64,000 nt of DNA from Dactylis glomerata (taxonomy: Eukaryota; Streptophyta; Magnoliopsida; Poales; Poaceae): positions 8,771,318-8,835,317 of the forward strand of contig QXEO01000382.1 in NCBI GenBank assembly GCA_007115705.1, written 5' to 3'. A program made the translations under genes and the position numbers. This document shows, piece after piece, positions 1 to 13,133 of the stretch (positions are counted from its first letter, which is position 1; every line of letters starts with the position of its first letter). Under the pieces are notes generated by a model, which was not told where the DNA came from, ran no database searches, and saw nothing but the letters and a program-made list of their open reading frames with translations.

Positions 1-1240
1 GGCGGTTGGTTACATTCCCCCTTCTTAAAAAGAAGCTTGCCTCTAGGGTTCCACTAGAGGAAACTTGACCTTTAGTTGTGTCTCATTTTCCTAGGTGGTG
101 AGACTTGCATCCATGCCAGACCAACGAACAAAATTTGAGGAAATAGTTTGGCACCTCGTTTCAACTGGCATTTGAACTTGATTTCTTCATGAATGATAAG
201 GTTCTCAGGCTACGTTGGAAAATTGATCTTGAGTGTTCTGTTGCCCCACCACGTACTTGAGTTTATACATGGAAGACTAGGTGGAGAACATCCATGTTTG
301 GCAGTTTCAGTTCATAAGCCATTGTCCCAATATGACGCAAGATCAGGAAGGGACCATAGTATTTGAATGCCAACTTGGCGTTAGCTTTGATTGCAATAGA
401 TTTATGTACGTATGGCTAAAGTTTGAGATAAACCTAGTATCCTACTTTGAATTTCTCTTCCAGATATGTTCTTGTCAGCCTAGAACTTCATCCTCTATTG
501 AGCCCTTAACAAGTGTTGTCTTAACTGTTGTTGGCTTATCCCTCTTTCTTGGAGCCACTCCAGCAAGACTGGCACAACGTATTTGATATAAGGACCAATG
601 CCAAAATGTCTTGGTTGGTGACTGTATAGAGCTTCAAAAGGTGATGTGCCCAGAGATTCATGGTAGTTGGTATTATACCAGTACTCATCTAATGGTATCC
701 ATTGTGCCCACTTCTTGGGGCAATCGTGCACAAAACACTAGAGGTGCCTTTCAACACTCTAATTCATGCATTTTGTTTGGCCATTAGACTAGAGATGTTG
801 TCCAGAGCTAATGTCAAGATGCACTCTTGTTAAGTTTGCCAGCCCCATATAGAAATTACTGGTGAAAACATGGTCCCTATCCGACACCAACTCCATAGGT
901 ATACCTTGCAATTTGAACACTCCATCCAGATAGGCTTGGGCAGTGGTTGTAGCCATATAAGGATGACTAAGTGGAAGAACATGTGAATATTTACTAAATT
1001 TATCAACCACCATGAGCATGAAGTAAAATTTAATGGATATTTGTAGTCCTTCAATGAAGTCCAAGGTAACAACAAGCACTGGGTGGCACCTTGAGGGGTT
1101 GTAGTAATCAAAGATACATCACTCTTTCCACCTTGGCTTGTTGGATAATAATACAACTGGCCACTGTTGTCTTCATACTTTCCTTCATTTTTGGCAAAGA
1201 GAAAAGTTTCTTCATGCGATGATAAGTGGCTAGGAATCAT
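1..1240 (-). pseudogene. Ty3/gypsy pol relic (integrase core and downstream)
   Basis: The minus strand reads as a decayed gypsy-type integrase. About 789-1079 gives the core with LDFIEGL, VVDKFSKYSH and VSDRD, which carry the first two catalytic Asp positions. About 495-731 gives the region after the core (PKKWAQWIPL, EYWYNTNYHESLG, PFEALY), as in plant chromovirus-type integrases. The piece expected to carry the catalytic Glu, near 740-830, contains stop codons, and the frames are broken in several places. No LTR or reverse transcriptase is visible, and the element runs off the left edge. It is a non-functional fragment; the family within gypsy is not determined. Confidence 0.8.
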
Positions 1241-2645
1241 GAATGAGCCTCAATAGCATTGGAATGTAGTGCATGTATGGTTGGGTGCTGCATTACTGTA
1301 TTCAGCTCCACCCAAATCCTACTAAGCTCCCAGATCTGGCCGGCGCCGCCCAACTCCCCATCGCCATCTTCGACTGTCACGATGCCCCTCTTCGATCGGT
1401 GTCATCTACCTACTGAACACCCCGCCTCATTCGTAGGTACGTTACCTTTAGGGCAATTAGATTTATATCAAATAGAACTGTTTGGCACTTTAGGACATTG
1501 GGATTGCTATAACAAATATATCTATAGGGCACTTTAAGACATTTTGATTGCTATATCAAATAGATATGTATGGTTTTTCAGGGCCCTATGGGTCCATCTC
1601 CTATCACATAATATGAGCTTAAGCTTCTAGAAAGAATTGCTATGAACAATTAAATCATTCGAGACAAGACATTTGCGAAGCGTTTCCTCATTCCAGTGAA
1701 CAATAAACAATAATTTTTCTGCATAGAACTCGGTCATTTAAGATTTCATGTGTTGCTGATATTTAACATATGTTGAATGTGCTGCATCTTTGTTTAGCAG
1801 CATGCTTAGGTCGTATCTGAGGAGGCATCCAATTCGCTGAGCTCTAGCTCTGATGTACACAACTGAATTATATCTAGCTTTGATGTGATCCTGGATAAAA
1901 TGTGCTTACCTATTTTATTTTTTCATTGGATTTTACATTATGAACAATGCGAGTGTCACTCAGTTATCACCATATATAGTTAACAAGGATCTCAATGCTC
2001 CAGTCCTTCACAAGGATGTCCATTTGCTAAACACTTGCTCTGATGTATGCAGCTAAATTACATTAAACTTGTATGCGTTATTTGCTAAAATTATGAATGT
2101 TGATTTACTTCCTACATTGCATTTTGCAGTATCCAAGTCTTTGTCATATCTTAGGATGTAAGACGCGTGCTACTACTCAGGATCAATCAACCTCGTCTTG
2201 AAGACGTAGGAATATTTCAAGATAAGACCATTAAGCTTATCCGAAAGACACTGAACACTTGAGATAAATAGATTAGCCAACTCGGTGAGAAAATGGTGAA
2301 ATACACTAAGCATATCAGTGAGTTGGCTGAAGGATGGAATTCAACAATTCTATTGCTTTTGATGCTACTGGTGAAATTCAGAAGTTTGTGTTTGATAAAT
2401 TTATCCCAGAGGTACGTGTTGTAGACGGCCGGGAGATTAATAGTCGGTTTACACAAGTGGACACACGAGCCAAAGAACTGCACATTGGCTGATTCAAGCA
2501 GACAAAACCCTAACTGGAATTCAAGATCGTCGTGCATGCTTGTACAAGATTGATCCTGCAAAAGATGGCTCTGACCTTCAGGATTGCTATTATTAAGTCA
2601 TCAGCTAAAATTGTTGTTTTATCTCATGTTTTATTAATATATGCC
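1241..2645. other. No gene recognised
   Basis: AT-rich sequence with only short reading frames. The stretch 2220-2580 looks mildly coding-like on the + strand (for example KFVFDKF and INSRFTQVDTRAKEL), but stops interrupt it and I do not recognise a family. It is probably decayed repeat or gene relic. Confidence 0.4.
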
Positions 2646-3574
2646 CAGTGGCGAAGGACGAAAATAATTTGAGGTAGGGCGATTTCTATTAAGATGATGT
2701 AAAGATAAATATAGTCTTAAGAGATTAATATCATATATCAATGTAATACAACCACTTAGTACAATAAAAATGGAAACATATTTTTAATATGAGTAAAACC
2801 TTTGAAATATCAATAATTCTATCGATTAAGACTTCTGAATATCTCTATCTCAATGTAACACATCATTAAGTCATCAAGAACTCATAGCGGAGCGCAACTC
2901 GGTATTGATGATCTTTATCATCAAGAAAACACTATAAAATTTGTTATCACCACCGGCAAAAATAATGCTAGCTCAATGAAGCGATAAACTGCTGGAAACT
3001 TGACATGCCTTTCAGATATCAAGACAATATATCTTAAGTGTTCGATTCTCTGAGAATGTATAGTGTGTAGCTAAGATTATTCTATATATGATCATATTCA
3101 TAACTATCTATTAAAAAGCTCTGTAAGGCGAGCAATGTTATTCACGTTAAACCTAGAAAATAAACCTCTTGAACCAAGACAACGGAAATTCTTAAACAAC
3201 TGTGAAGATAACTTATTAAATCGATGGTCAAAATCTGTGATAAGAGAGTCTATAGGAAGTGTCCAAAAATACCCTCAAATCCTATTTAAATATCCCACCT
3301 AGGAATTATTGAGAGTCAAATTTTGTTAAATTCATATATATATTGTAATGAAAAAAGTTGGTTTGATGACTAGACTAGACCTAGTACATGTTTTTGGTTC
3401 GAAATAGATTTTGCGCAGTCTTCACTAAAATAAGAATAACTTTCTCATACGGAGTCCGTTTTTGACGTATGACCACTCAAAATGTTCAGAAAAAACACAT
3501 GCATCTAAAGGTTCTCGCCAAAACTTAAGGTAGGGCGGCTGCCCTACCTTGCCCTAAGGAGAGCTTCGCCCCTA
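2646..3574. mobile_element. Possible non-autonomous DNA element (hAT-like ends)
   Basis: The left end reads CAGTGGCGAAGG and the right end reads CTTCGCCCCTAG. After reverse complementing, GGCGAAG is shared at both termini. The interior is AT-rich and non-coding, with 'ggtagggcg' near both ends. No convincing 8-bp target-site duplication was found, so the boundaries and the superfamily are uncertain. Confidence 0.28.
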
Positions 3575-4464
3575 GTTTATGTATTATGCAACTGACACCT
3601 TGCTATATGTGTTGTTGTATTGATACGACATATTGGTACTTGTGGTGATGATAATTGGCATCTTCTGTAATTTCTGTTTTGAATTTATGTGATTTCTGCA
3701 GATTATACGAATCATAAATACAAAACTAGCAGGCACTATTTTGTGTCATGAACGCAATTACATAGGGGGGCACAACAAGTAGTGTTGTCCCACACATGCC
3801 TGCCACAACAGGTAACTGTGTCGCTTCATAGTACATATGTGCGGCGTTAACTGCATTTGCCACCCTTGAATAAGCTCGGCACATTAGCGATGTGTCGGGA
3901 CAAAAAAGTCTTGCTCTGCACCTTCGTCAACGCAGTTATTCCTGACAGATTTTATTTTCCAGGCCAGAGCGATCCTAGCAATTAGACATGTGCCTCGGTG
4001 TATATAATCGTCAACACCCATCTGCTCTGTTATAGTGAAGATCATGAGATCTTCTTGGCTCGGGTGTCCCAAAGGATCTTTGCATGAATTTCACCGAAGA
4101 GAAACTTGCACATGTCACCATGTCTTACAATCTCTGTTGATCCACTGAATCTTCCCATGCGCACGCAATTTGTTGTGTGGTTGGCTCTAATACCAAATGT
4201 AACATTACCGCCAAGAATAATAGGAGATTGGGACAATAGTTCTCTCACTGTGCTTAAGATTCAATTAAAATGAAGAATTCAGAGGAATTTAGAGTAGCTA
4301 GGAAGGAGAGCAGGGAGAGGGAGAAAGTTACAAGCAAGCCCAACCTGGGACGCCAATTTCATGATCTGATCCTAGATTAACTTTATCACCAACCAACCGT
4401 AATCCATTATCGACGTGTGCGTACTTATAAGTGGTCCCCTCATTTCATTCGGCTGGCACTAGTG
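3575..4464. other. No gene recognised
   Basis: Only short minus-strand reading frames (for example 3884-4072 and 4042-4248) with no recognisable motif. Nothing else can be supported. Confidence 0.4.
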
Positions 4465-4466
4465 TA

Positions 4467-4723
4467 CTCCCTCCATTCATACATAGTTAACTTGTGTTCT
4501 AGTTATAGTTAAAGCCAAACTTTGTAAAATTTGACCAAATATTTTAGAAAAGTATCACCATCTACAATGTAAAATCTATAGTGTTAGAATTGTTATAAGG
4601 TATACTTCCATATTATATGTATTTGGTATTGTGAATGTTGATATTCTCTGCATTCTTAGTCAAATATAACAAAGTTGGACTTTGACTAATCCCAAAACAT
4701 GAAGTAAATGATAACGGAGGGAG
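4467..4723. mobile_element. Stowaway-type MITE (Tc1/mariner)
   Basis: It starts CTCCCTCCATTCAT and ends with the inverse AACGGAGGGAG. Both sides are flanked by TA (4465-4466 and 4724-4725), the Tc1/mariner target duplication. The interior is AT-rich with inverted complementarity and no coding capacity. Length (257 bp) and ends fit Triticeae Stowaway elements. Confidence 0.88.
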
Positions 4724-5083
4724 TAGTGTGGATCCCTCTGCCGCGGCAAAGGATCGGCTCTTTTCTTCTGCCGTAGTCTTCAGTGTTGCTTCATGTCTTC
4801 TGCGTTTGGCATGGTCAGGTCTCTTCCTCCATTTGCGTGTATGCCGGTCGGTTAGCTAGCCCATGCTCCTGCCACGCGTGACAAATCTTTGTTAAAAGGT
4901 TTTTGCTCAATACCTGACCAAATAATACATGCACCATCCGTGCCAAATTATAAGAAGTTCTGGCGTTTTTCTTATTCGCACGTATATAAGCACCGTTTTA
5001 ATGTGCATGTTACCTCATTCTATCCATATATCTATATGAAATATTAAAAACATCTTATAATCTGAAACTGAGGGTGTACAATA

Positions 5084-5660
5084 CTCTCTCCGATCGAAAA
5101 TAAGTGTCGTTAATTTTATACTAATTTATTTTTCCTACTTATAAAGTTTGGAGTTGGTGGTGAGTTCACTCTTCCAATAATATTATATAATATATATGAG
5201 ACCAACACCTACCAAAGTTTTAAATAAATTACTACAACTATCTATCATGTGGAGCCATAAAACCATCTAGCATACGGGACCATAGAATCATCTAGCATGT
5301 GGAGCCATAGAACCATCTAGCATGTGGGGCCATAGAACCATCTAGCATGTAGCATGTGGGGCCACCAAGAGCTTAAATAAATAACTATAATCATTCATAA
5401 ATGTGGATCCACTAATCATGCAAAAAATATCAATGAATAAAATGCATTATAATCATACATAGGATTAGCAGTTTCTAAAAACTAATATACTCGTCCTCTC
5501 ATGGAAATAATATATTTTTTCCAAAATGGCACCAAGACTCTTTTAAAAATCTTTATACACATGGGATGTGATTTTTCGTAGCAAAGCACAGACTTATTGC
5601 TAGTTTAGTATAAAGTTTGTACTAGATCACCAATAGTTATTTCCGATCGGAGAAAATACA
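5084..5660. mobile_element. MITE-like element with CTCCGATCG termini
   Basis: The left end, CTCTCTCCGATCGAAAATAA, is mirrored near 5638-5655 by TTATTTCCGATCGGAGA. The interior is AT-rich and contains a 25-bp tandem repeat (5246-5345). TA lies next to the left end; the right boundary is not sharp. This is probably a Stowaway-related MITE that gained the tandem repeat. Confidence 0.45.
5246..5345 (+). repeat. 25-bp tandem repeat, four units
   Basis: Four consecutive 25-bp units start at 5246, 5271, 5296 and 5321. Each begins catgtgg (catacgg in unit 2) and ends atctag. Two to five differences separate units. A partial fifth unit follows with a small insertion (catgtagcatgtgggg). It is a minisatellite inside a MITE-like element, not a CRISPR array, because the units abut with no spacers. 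Confidence 0.85.
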
Positions 5661-6008
5661 TAGTAATTCAGTAGAATTAGGAAATGAATCACCTTGGCAC
5701 CCCGTGCTGAACCAATCACGATACCACTCGTTCGCTGAACCGACACACATTCATGGTCACCACCTGCCGCTCGTCCGCTGCACCGCTACTGTCCCATTGA
5801 TTGCTCACTCCTCCACGCTCCTATACGAGCCACTCCACTCCACTGAATGTCTGAATCACTCGCTGTGACGGAATCATGACCAAATTACGGGCGCCTGCAC
5901 GCCACTAGTGCGATAGTACAGTTTACAGTTACTGTCACGTCAGACACCCTGATCCTCACCTCACCTGTCAAGATCAAGTTCGCTTTCTTCTTCTCGTTGT
6001 TTTACCCA

Positions 6009-6293
6009 GAGCAAGAACAATAGTATAGCCAACTACTGGCTATAGTAAGTTGTCATGTCATCTATAGCCAGCTCTATAGCCAACATGTACAACAACAAGC
6101 TATAAAAATTAACTACTTTATAAATAGATGACCCACATGTCATTCTCACAAAGTGCCTAGGAGCACGTGCTAAAGCTGGCTCTTGCATTAGAGCCCACTC
6201 CTCTTCTCTCTCCTCATCTCTCTTCTCCAACTAAGCACAAATATACTATTTTAATCCTTATAGCCAGCTGACTCAGCTCTATTGTACTTGCTC
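6009..6293. mobile_element. MITE with GAGCAAG..ACAATAG termini
   Basis: Terminal inverted repeats: the left end reads gagcaagaacaatag and the right end, reverse complemented, reads gagcaagtacaatag (14 of 15 match). Subterminal sequence is also inverted (tatagcca..ggctata). It is non-coding, about 285 bp, and sits about 340 bp upstream of the ABIL start codon, so it may lie in that gene's promoter. No clear target duplication was seen, so the superfamily is left open. Confidence 0.6.
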
Positions 6294-6635
6294 TCATGGC
6301 CGCATGAGGCAGGAAGGAATCTAGCGTGTCATGGTGGAAGACAATTAGAAGCCGCTTAAGACAGCGAGCGAGATCCAGCAGCAGTGTACTACTAGCCTCA
6401 CTGTCTTCAGCCGGGACAAGAGAAGCAGCCAAGGAATCATCAATGGTTTCCACCCACCAAATTGCAATCATCCATCGAAAGGGAACCACAGATCGATTTT
6501 ATTCTCCTAACCGGCGGGCGCTGAGCTAGCAGGTTTCCCCGTGGCCACCGCGCTCCACTTGCTTCAGGCATCGCGTCCTCTCCACTCCACTCTCTTGTAC
6601 TGAAGGGGAGCAAGGACAGGGGAGGAAGAAGGATA

Positions 6636-9083
6636 ATGCAGCAGCCGGCGCGGCGGCGGAGCCCGGGGGCTGACGGGGTCTGGGCGGCAGCGGCCACCGT
6701 CGACGAAGCCTCCATGGAGCGGAGCAAGAGCTTCATCAAGGCCCTGCAGGTACTCCCCGCATTCCCCATGTCCCCTGTAGATCCGGCCATTTCGCATCTT
6801 GACACCCTGATTGTGGTGGCCTGGTGCAGGAGCTCAAGAACCTGCGGCCGCAGCTCTACTCCGCCTCCGAGTACTGCGAGAAGTCCTACCTCCATGCCAA
6901 CCAGAAGCAGATGTGAGCCTCAGCCACCACCTCCTCCTCGTCTCTGCACAACCTCTCCTCCATTCTCAGCATCTGCACATCCCATTCTCACTCGACAGGG
7001 ATAATTTTCTCTGCTCCTCCTCCCCGTCCGATTGCAGCCCTTTTGGCTACTGGCAACTTAATAGTATCACATAAAAATATCACCATCCATCTGACAGAGA
7101 ATTTACAATTTTACTATAGCGAACTGGTGATTCCTCGTACATTTCCACTTCACATGCTACCTATCTGTCTCTGTTTTGTCACCTGGTATTGAACTGAAGG
7201 TTGGTGCAGCATGTGTCGGTAGGCATAGAAAGAGTAGAGCAACAGCTGTGTTGGGGAATTGGTGTCCAGATGTGAGTGGCTAGAGAACAAATCCTACTAG
7301 CTGAACAAGGATATGGAAATTTTGGTTCCATCTTGGATTTTTGGATTCATCCAACAACCCCTGTAGCCTGTACTCTGTACCATGTATATGGGCTGTGCTA
7401 GCCTATGTACCATGTACTGCCGACTGGATTTATCCTGGGTGTTCACCAATCATGTGTTGTCAGTTTTCCTTTCATTTGAATTACAGAAAAGTTCAGAAAA
7501 AGCTCTGAAGCATGAGGAGACACCGAGACAGTTTGCATGACAAATTTTGGTGGATGAACAATCTAGTGGCTTGGAATGTCTTGCTTCAGAACCCAACATA
7601 TTTTCATGAATACTGAACCTGCTAATTGGCATCAGGGTGCTGGACAACCTGAAAGACTACGCGGTACGGGCGGTCGTCAATGCTGTCGACCACCTGGGCA
7701 CGGTCGCCTACAAGTTGACGGACCTGTTTGAGCAGCAAGCTTCGGAGATTTCGGCCTTTGAGCTGAAGGTGGCGAGGTTGAACCAGGTACTGTTGTCTAC
7801 CTGTATGCCAAGCAGTCTACGACCCCGGCGGCCTGGCCTCTGCAAAACTGACTGACAATACTAAACTGACTATGCGGCTAAGCTGACTGGCACTATATTG
7901 TCCACCGTAGCAAATCTTCACCTGCCAAATCTACGTCGACAAAGAAGGTTCCAGACAGCAGCAAATGATGGGAGCAAGAATGAAACACCACAAGCACTAT
8001 ATCCTGCCATGTAAGGAATGAGGAACTAGCAGCATATCCGCTATCTGAACTTTTGGTTTAGGGGAAATGCTGAACTGAACTTCTGCATTTCCTGTGCAAT
8101 GTAGCTACTAGTTATAAAAGAACTCAGGCTGTTGCACACCTGGGAACAGACACTAACCAGGAATCTAAGCCAAGGCCTTACCCCTCAGGTGCTTATTATT
8201 CTTCACATTACAATTTTTATCTCTTATACTCTCTATTCGCAATACTAAACCAAAAAAAGAACTTGCACTTCTTGTGTGCAGCAAAGACACTTTCCTGGCA
8301 TCTGGCATCAGACAACAGCCCTTCAGTAAATGGAGCACAAAAGCCTACATTCATGTAAGACTGTCATCCCATGTTTGTCCGGATTTATCCAAGGATTATT
8401 TGATCTGTTAATTGCAATGGAGCTGTGATCTTCTGATCTAACTCTGCCATCTGGTTTTCGTGCAGCCTAGGTGACAATATATCGTCTAAACCTGCAGCAG
8501 ATGGTTTCTTTCTTCTTGGTAATTCATTGTAGTTTGAGCTCTTGACATGGAAACATATGAACACAATTTTACCTATCAAGTGCACATATTTGTTAAACTG
8601 CTGTTCCGGAATTACATTTCTATTAAATCTAAAACTAGAAAATTGACAAGTTCATGCACTAAGGAGTTGTCTACTGAATGTTCCATCTGAATTACTGATG
8701 TTGCAGGGAAGGAGTTGCCTGCATCTCCCATGCGAAAGCCTCTGCAACTGAATCGGAACACTAGATCTGATGTTACACAGAAAGGTGGCGCAAAGGTAAA
8801 TTTGAATATGATGTAAACCTAAAAAGAAGTCATATTATAAACAGAATCATCATGGTCACATCGCACTCTTATCCTCATTTAGTTTATTTTCGTTGTTTCC
8901 TAATGGCACCACTGTATTCAATTTCAGGATCAGTCAGGTTTGAGGCATATGTCGACATTTAGTTCTTTCGATAGCCCTAAAGGGCGTGAAATTCAAAAGG
9001 TTCCTGTTGGCACAAAGAGCATGCTAACAGCTCTGTTTATCAAGCACAAGTCAGTGAAGATGAAAAACATCTCAGCGAGATGA
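6636..9083 (+). CDS. Abl-interactor-like protein (ABIL), SCAR/WAVE complex subunit
   Basis: Nine exons, all with GT-AG introns and consistent phase: 6636-6749, 6830-6912, 7636-7786, 7911-8010, 8105-8188, 8282-8354, 8466-8518, 8707-8795, 8928-9083 (TGA). The spliced protein is 300 aa, the usual size for plant ABIL proteins. The N-terminal two thirds match the family: SKSFIKALQELKNLRPQLYS, ASEYCEKSYLHANQKQMV, LKDYAVRAVVNAVDHLGTVA, LTDLFEQQ, then DKEGSRQQQMM and the conserved TLSWHLAS. The tail is less conserved and basic, ending in KHKSVKMKNISAR. ABI proteins are known subunits of the SCAR/WAVE complex that activates ARP2/3 actin nucleation in the cytoplasm. The start was chosen because it opens the first conserved block with a long in-frame exon. 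The paralogue number (ABIL1-5) cannot be decided. The gene converges on the CDPK gene; their stop codons are about 630 bp apart. Confidence 0.93.
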
Positions 9084-9714
9084 TCCTCTCTTGTCCATGT
9101 TATGCCGAAGGATACCATTGTATGTAGAGTAAGCTGTATTGTTGTTTTCCTCCCAGAATCTGTAACATGGCATCTTGCTGATGATCTGAATGTAATGATT
9201 TCATATCAGAATACATCTGTTTTGTATACTCTCCTGCCGTGTAAGTTTGCTTGTCAGAAGCTTTGGTATATTTAGCATCTAATAATATGCAGTAGTACCG
9301 CTTTCCAAGACTGTCATGACAATCATAGTTTTGTACTGTAGAAGGAGATGCAATGATGGGCATTTCAAGTTATTGTAAGTTCAGAAGTATGCTGAGCTAT
9401 ATTTATCTGAAGACATGATCTTGCTTTATCGGATCATATGAAAGTGTTTACATGGCCTTGATTTACATCAATGATCAAGTGGAAGAAACACAACACTGGA
9501 CACCATGGAAGCACCAGAAAGCAGCACTCAGCTCAGAATACATTAAGAGTTTTCAATGACTGCTAATTTGTCCCACTATACAGGATCGCTACCAGATACC
9601 TTGTTGAATTCCGGAGACGAATATGAATGGCTTTGCTCATTCCTCCCCGATTAAAAAAACCTTGATTGCTTACCTGTCTCAATGGATTGCAAGCTTCACA
9701 TAAACCATTGTAAT

Positions 9715-12700
9715 TTAAAATAGGCGTCGTCGGTTCGGAACAATCTCTGGGCCGTTATTTTTCATCATCGCAACAAACTCCTCATAGTTAATTTTCCCAT
9801 CCTAAGAAGTAAAATAAGAAATGCAGTAGTGAGTAAGCGAGTTACTGTGCTTCATTTGCCTAGAAAGAAAATGTAGTACTTCATTTTAGCGTGTTTTACT
9901 TGTGAACACCAGGATAAGTTAACTAGTGCTTCATTTGCAACTTGTTTGACGGCATTCTTTCTTGAAGCAGAAGCTTACAGTAAAAGGGATGAATTCTGTT
10001 TGTTTACGTAACATAAGCAAGTGCGTTCTTAAAACTAAGCAGTTTGGGTCGAAATCCAAGTACTTCTCATTAGCATGAATTATTCCTTTATCCCAAACTA
10101 TTTTGTACGCACCCACAATCTAACAGAAATGACATATATTCCAGCATATATTGAAAATAGAAGCTCCCTCCATGTCTCCAAGATGATCATTTTAATTTAT
10201 TATATGTTCCACTGAACAGTAAGTTAGCAACATCAGTTCAATATTTTACGTCTTCATGACTGAGATGATGCATCACATAATGCATGCTCACACAGCAGCA
10301 GAGAACTTATTTAGGCATTTACTGGAGTTACTCACATGATCTGTATCCACTTCAGCAATGATATCTTTGATTGTTGCCTCATCACCCATATCGTACTTCT
10401 TCAGAGCTTCTTCCAACTCATCAACTGTTATGTACCTATGCAGAAGAAAGGTTTGCAAGCAACTGGATGGTCAATGCAAAATGTCAAAGTTGGCAGATTA
10501 ATTTACAGATAGTTAAGAGATAAAATTACCCGCTATGGTCCTTGTCAAAATATTCAAATGCTTTGAATATGTGGTCTTCCTTCTCTAGTCTATTCATGTG
10601 CATTGTTGCCGATATGAATTCACTATAATCAATGGTCCCATTTCCATCAACATCAGCCTGTTCAGGTATATAAGATAATGAATGAGGAACTGAAACAGAA
10701 AGTGCTGGGCTTGTCAGACAACTCAGAAAAGTTTCTACCAGACATGTGGATACATCATTTTCAACTAAAGTCGTTCCGACTATAGTCGTATGGTATGATT
10801 CACTTTCTTATTTTTTGGTTATAAGTGCACATCCACGGAAGGTTTCTAGTACGCTATTTGCATTTATACCAAACAGAGAGAAACATGCAACTTTGTTTTG
10901 TTCCTATCAGGACACTTGTGTCATACCATGGTACTCCCTCCCTCCCAAATTATGTTGCTTATTATTTTTTGATCAATGTCAACCTTTGTTAAGTTTAATC
11001 AAATATACAACAACATATTATTAACTTCTACAATACCAAATCAGTGTTATTGGAATCACCATGAAATATACTTTCATATTATATACATTTGGTATTGTGG
11101 AAGTCGATATTTTCTGTTATATGCTTGATCAAATTTTATAAGGTTTTACTTTGGCTAAAAATTATATGCAACATATTTTGGGACGGAGGGAATAATATGC
11201 AAAGAGAGTGGAAAGAATAAACAAAATTTAAACATCAAGGCTATGGGACTACAATGTACAAACATACCGCCTCCATCAACTGCCTTATTTCTGTTTCAGT
11301 AACTTTGGTACCAAGCTTTGGTAAACCAGCCCTTAGTTCTTCAAGGGTAATTGTCCCGCTGTTATCAGTATCCAGGGATTTGAACATTTCTCTTAAGCCC
11401 ATGATCTCTTCCTCTGACAAACTCTCTGCAACAATCTGATCACAACAGAGCACATGAGTAACCAAGATTTTATCATGTATTCCATACTGAATTGCCAAGA
11501 TAGAAAAGAAGGCAGCTTAAAGTTCAGATCATTAAAGTACCTTCAAGGCAACCTTCTTAAGCTTGTTCATCGCCCTGAACTGTTTCATTCTACTGATCAC
11601 GGTAATATCAAGTGGTTTGTCTGGGGCCTCTCCATCTTCTCTAATCCATGGATGAGCTGTGTGCATAACGAATGAGGAATGAATGAGGCACTAATACGAA
11701 CAAGACTCAGTTTGTAGAGATAGTGGATACACCATCATGAACATGAGCAAATTGATCTGCACAACCAAGATTTCCAATGAACGAGAGGCGAGCCTAAGGC
11801 AAAAGGACTTACTCAAAATTTCAGCAGCAGTAAGGCGCTCCTTGGGGTCTTGTCGTAGCATCCTCTTGACCAAGTCCTTTGCACTATTTGAAATTGACGG
11901 CCACGGTTCAGATGAGAAATCAATATGACCTTTAAGAACAGCATCAAATATACCATCCTCATTCTCTGGCAAGACCAAGGGAGAAAAAAGACAAGAGGGT
12001 TTATGTTAGGACAATGGCATCAAATTTGGTTGACAAGTGAAATTTTCTTCATATTCCGGCCGCTGCATCAACACACAGGGCAAAATTTGATTGATATAAT
12101 CGTGCGCGAATCGCACCTGCCCAGAAAGGCGGAACGCCGGAGAGGAGAATGTAGAGGATCACTCCAGCACTCCATATGTCTGCCTCGGCTCCATAACGCC
12201 GCTTGAGCACCTCCGGAGCGACATAATACGCGCTCCCAACAAGGTCCTTAAACTGCTCACCTGCACAATTTCCATTGTCCCCTTAAGATTGAGCACAACA
12301 TGATTTTCTCTGTTACTACAAATTAATTCAGGCACGAGAATTGTCGAGGTTTCTCCCCTTGTCCCATTCCAGCAAATTCAGCAGTAGTATAAAAAGCTAC
12401 TACTATGAATTGTTCTACATTTAAATACTAATCAATCAGTATCAGTGTAATTACCGGGCTTGAAGAAGACTGATAGTCCGAAATCGGTGGCCTTGAGCGG
12501 CGAGTCCTCCCTCTTGCTGAGAAACAGAAAGTTCTCGGGCTTGAGGTCCCTGTGCATGACCCCCATGGAGTGGCAGCTGTGCACGACGGAGACCACCTCC
12601 CTGCAGAGGGCCGCGGCGGCGCGCTCGGAGTAGTGGCCCCTGGCGATGATGCGGTCGAAGAGCTCCCCGCCCTCGCAGAGCTCCATGACGAGGTTGACGG

Positions 12701-13133
12701 AGTGGCGGTCCTCGTATGCGCCGTGGAGCTCGACGATGCTGCGGTGGCCCGTGAGGTGGTGCATGATCTGCACCTCCCGGCGCACGTCCTCGGCGTCGGA
12801 GGCGTGCGCGAGCTTGCGCGCGGCGATGGACTTGCAGGCGCGCCTGGCGCCCGAGGCCTTGTGGGTGGCCAGGTAGGTGACCCCGAACTGGCCCCGCCCG
12901 AGTTCTCGGCCGAAGGTGTAGGTCGCGCGGACGTCCTCCATTGGGCGGCCCAGGACCCGGCCCACGTCCGGGGGGAGTGGGGGCTGCTGGGGGTGTGGGG
13001 GTGGAGGTGCGGGAGGGTGCTGTGGGGGAGGAGGTGGAGGGGGCTGCCGGCGGTGCTTGGGGCGGGGCCAGTTGGGCTGCTTGGGCTGGGGAGGGCGCTC
13101 GTCGGGGCGCGGGCGGGAGGCGCGGCCGCCCAT
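9715..13133 (-). CDS. Calcium-dependent protein kinase (CDPK/CPK)
   Basis: Eight exons read downward with GT-AG introns: 13133-12455, 12260-12117, 11965-11813, 11656-11541, 11435-11268, 10657-10530, 10435-10336, 9801-9715 (TAA). The protein is 524 aa. Gly2 (MGGRAS) is a myristoylation candidate, but no Cys at positions 3-5 is available for palmitoylation. A Pro/Gln-rich variable domain covers about residues 12-56. The kinase domain starts near residue 72: GRGQFG loop, Lys101, HRDLKPEN (Asp196), DFG (Asp217), then VGSAYYVAPEVL. The autoinhibitory junction spans about 340-375. Four complete EF hands follow: DTDNSGTITLEE (386), DVDGNGTIDYSE (422), DKDHSGYITVDE (458), DTDHDGKINYEE (493). Known role: Ca2+-activated Ser/Thr kinase in signalling. 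All catalytic residues and Ca2+ ligands look intact. Intron 5 holds a Stowaway MITE. The isoform number is not assigned. Confidence 0.96.
10934..11192. mobile_element. Stowaway MITE in CDPK intron 5
   Basis: The left end is CTCCCTCCCTCCCAAATTAT and the right end is TTTTGGGACGGAGGGAA. TA duplications lie at 10932-10933 and 11193-11194. The 259-bp AT-rich interior has inverted complementarity. It lies between CDPK exons 6 and 5, in an intron, so it does not alter the protein. Confidence 0.88.

Noticed and set aside
5246..5345. CRISPR-like regular repeat
   Set aside because: Units abut without spacers, the setting is a plant MITE, and the units differ from each other: a minisatellite.
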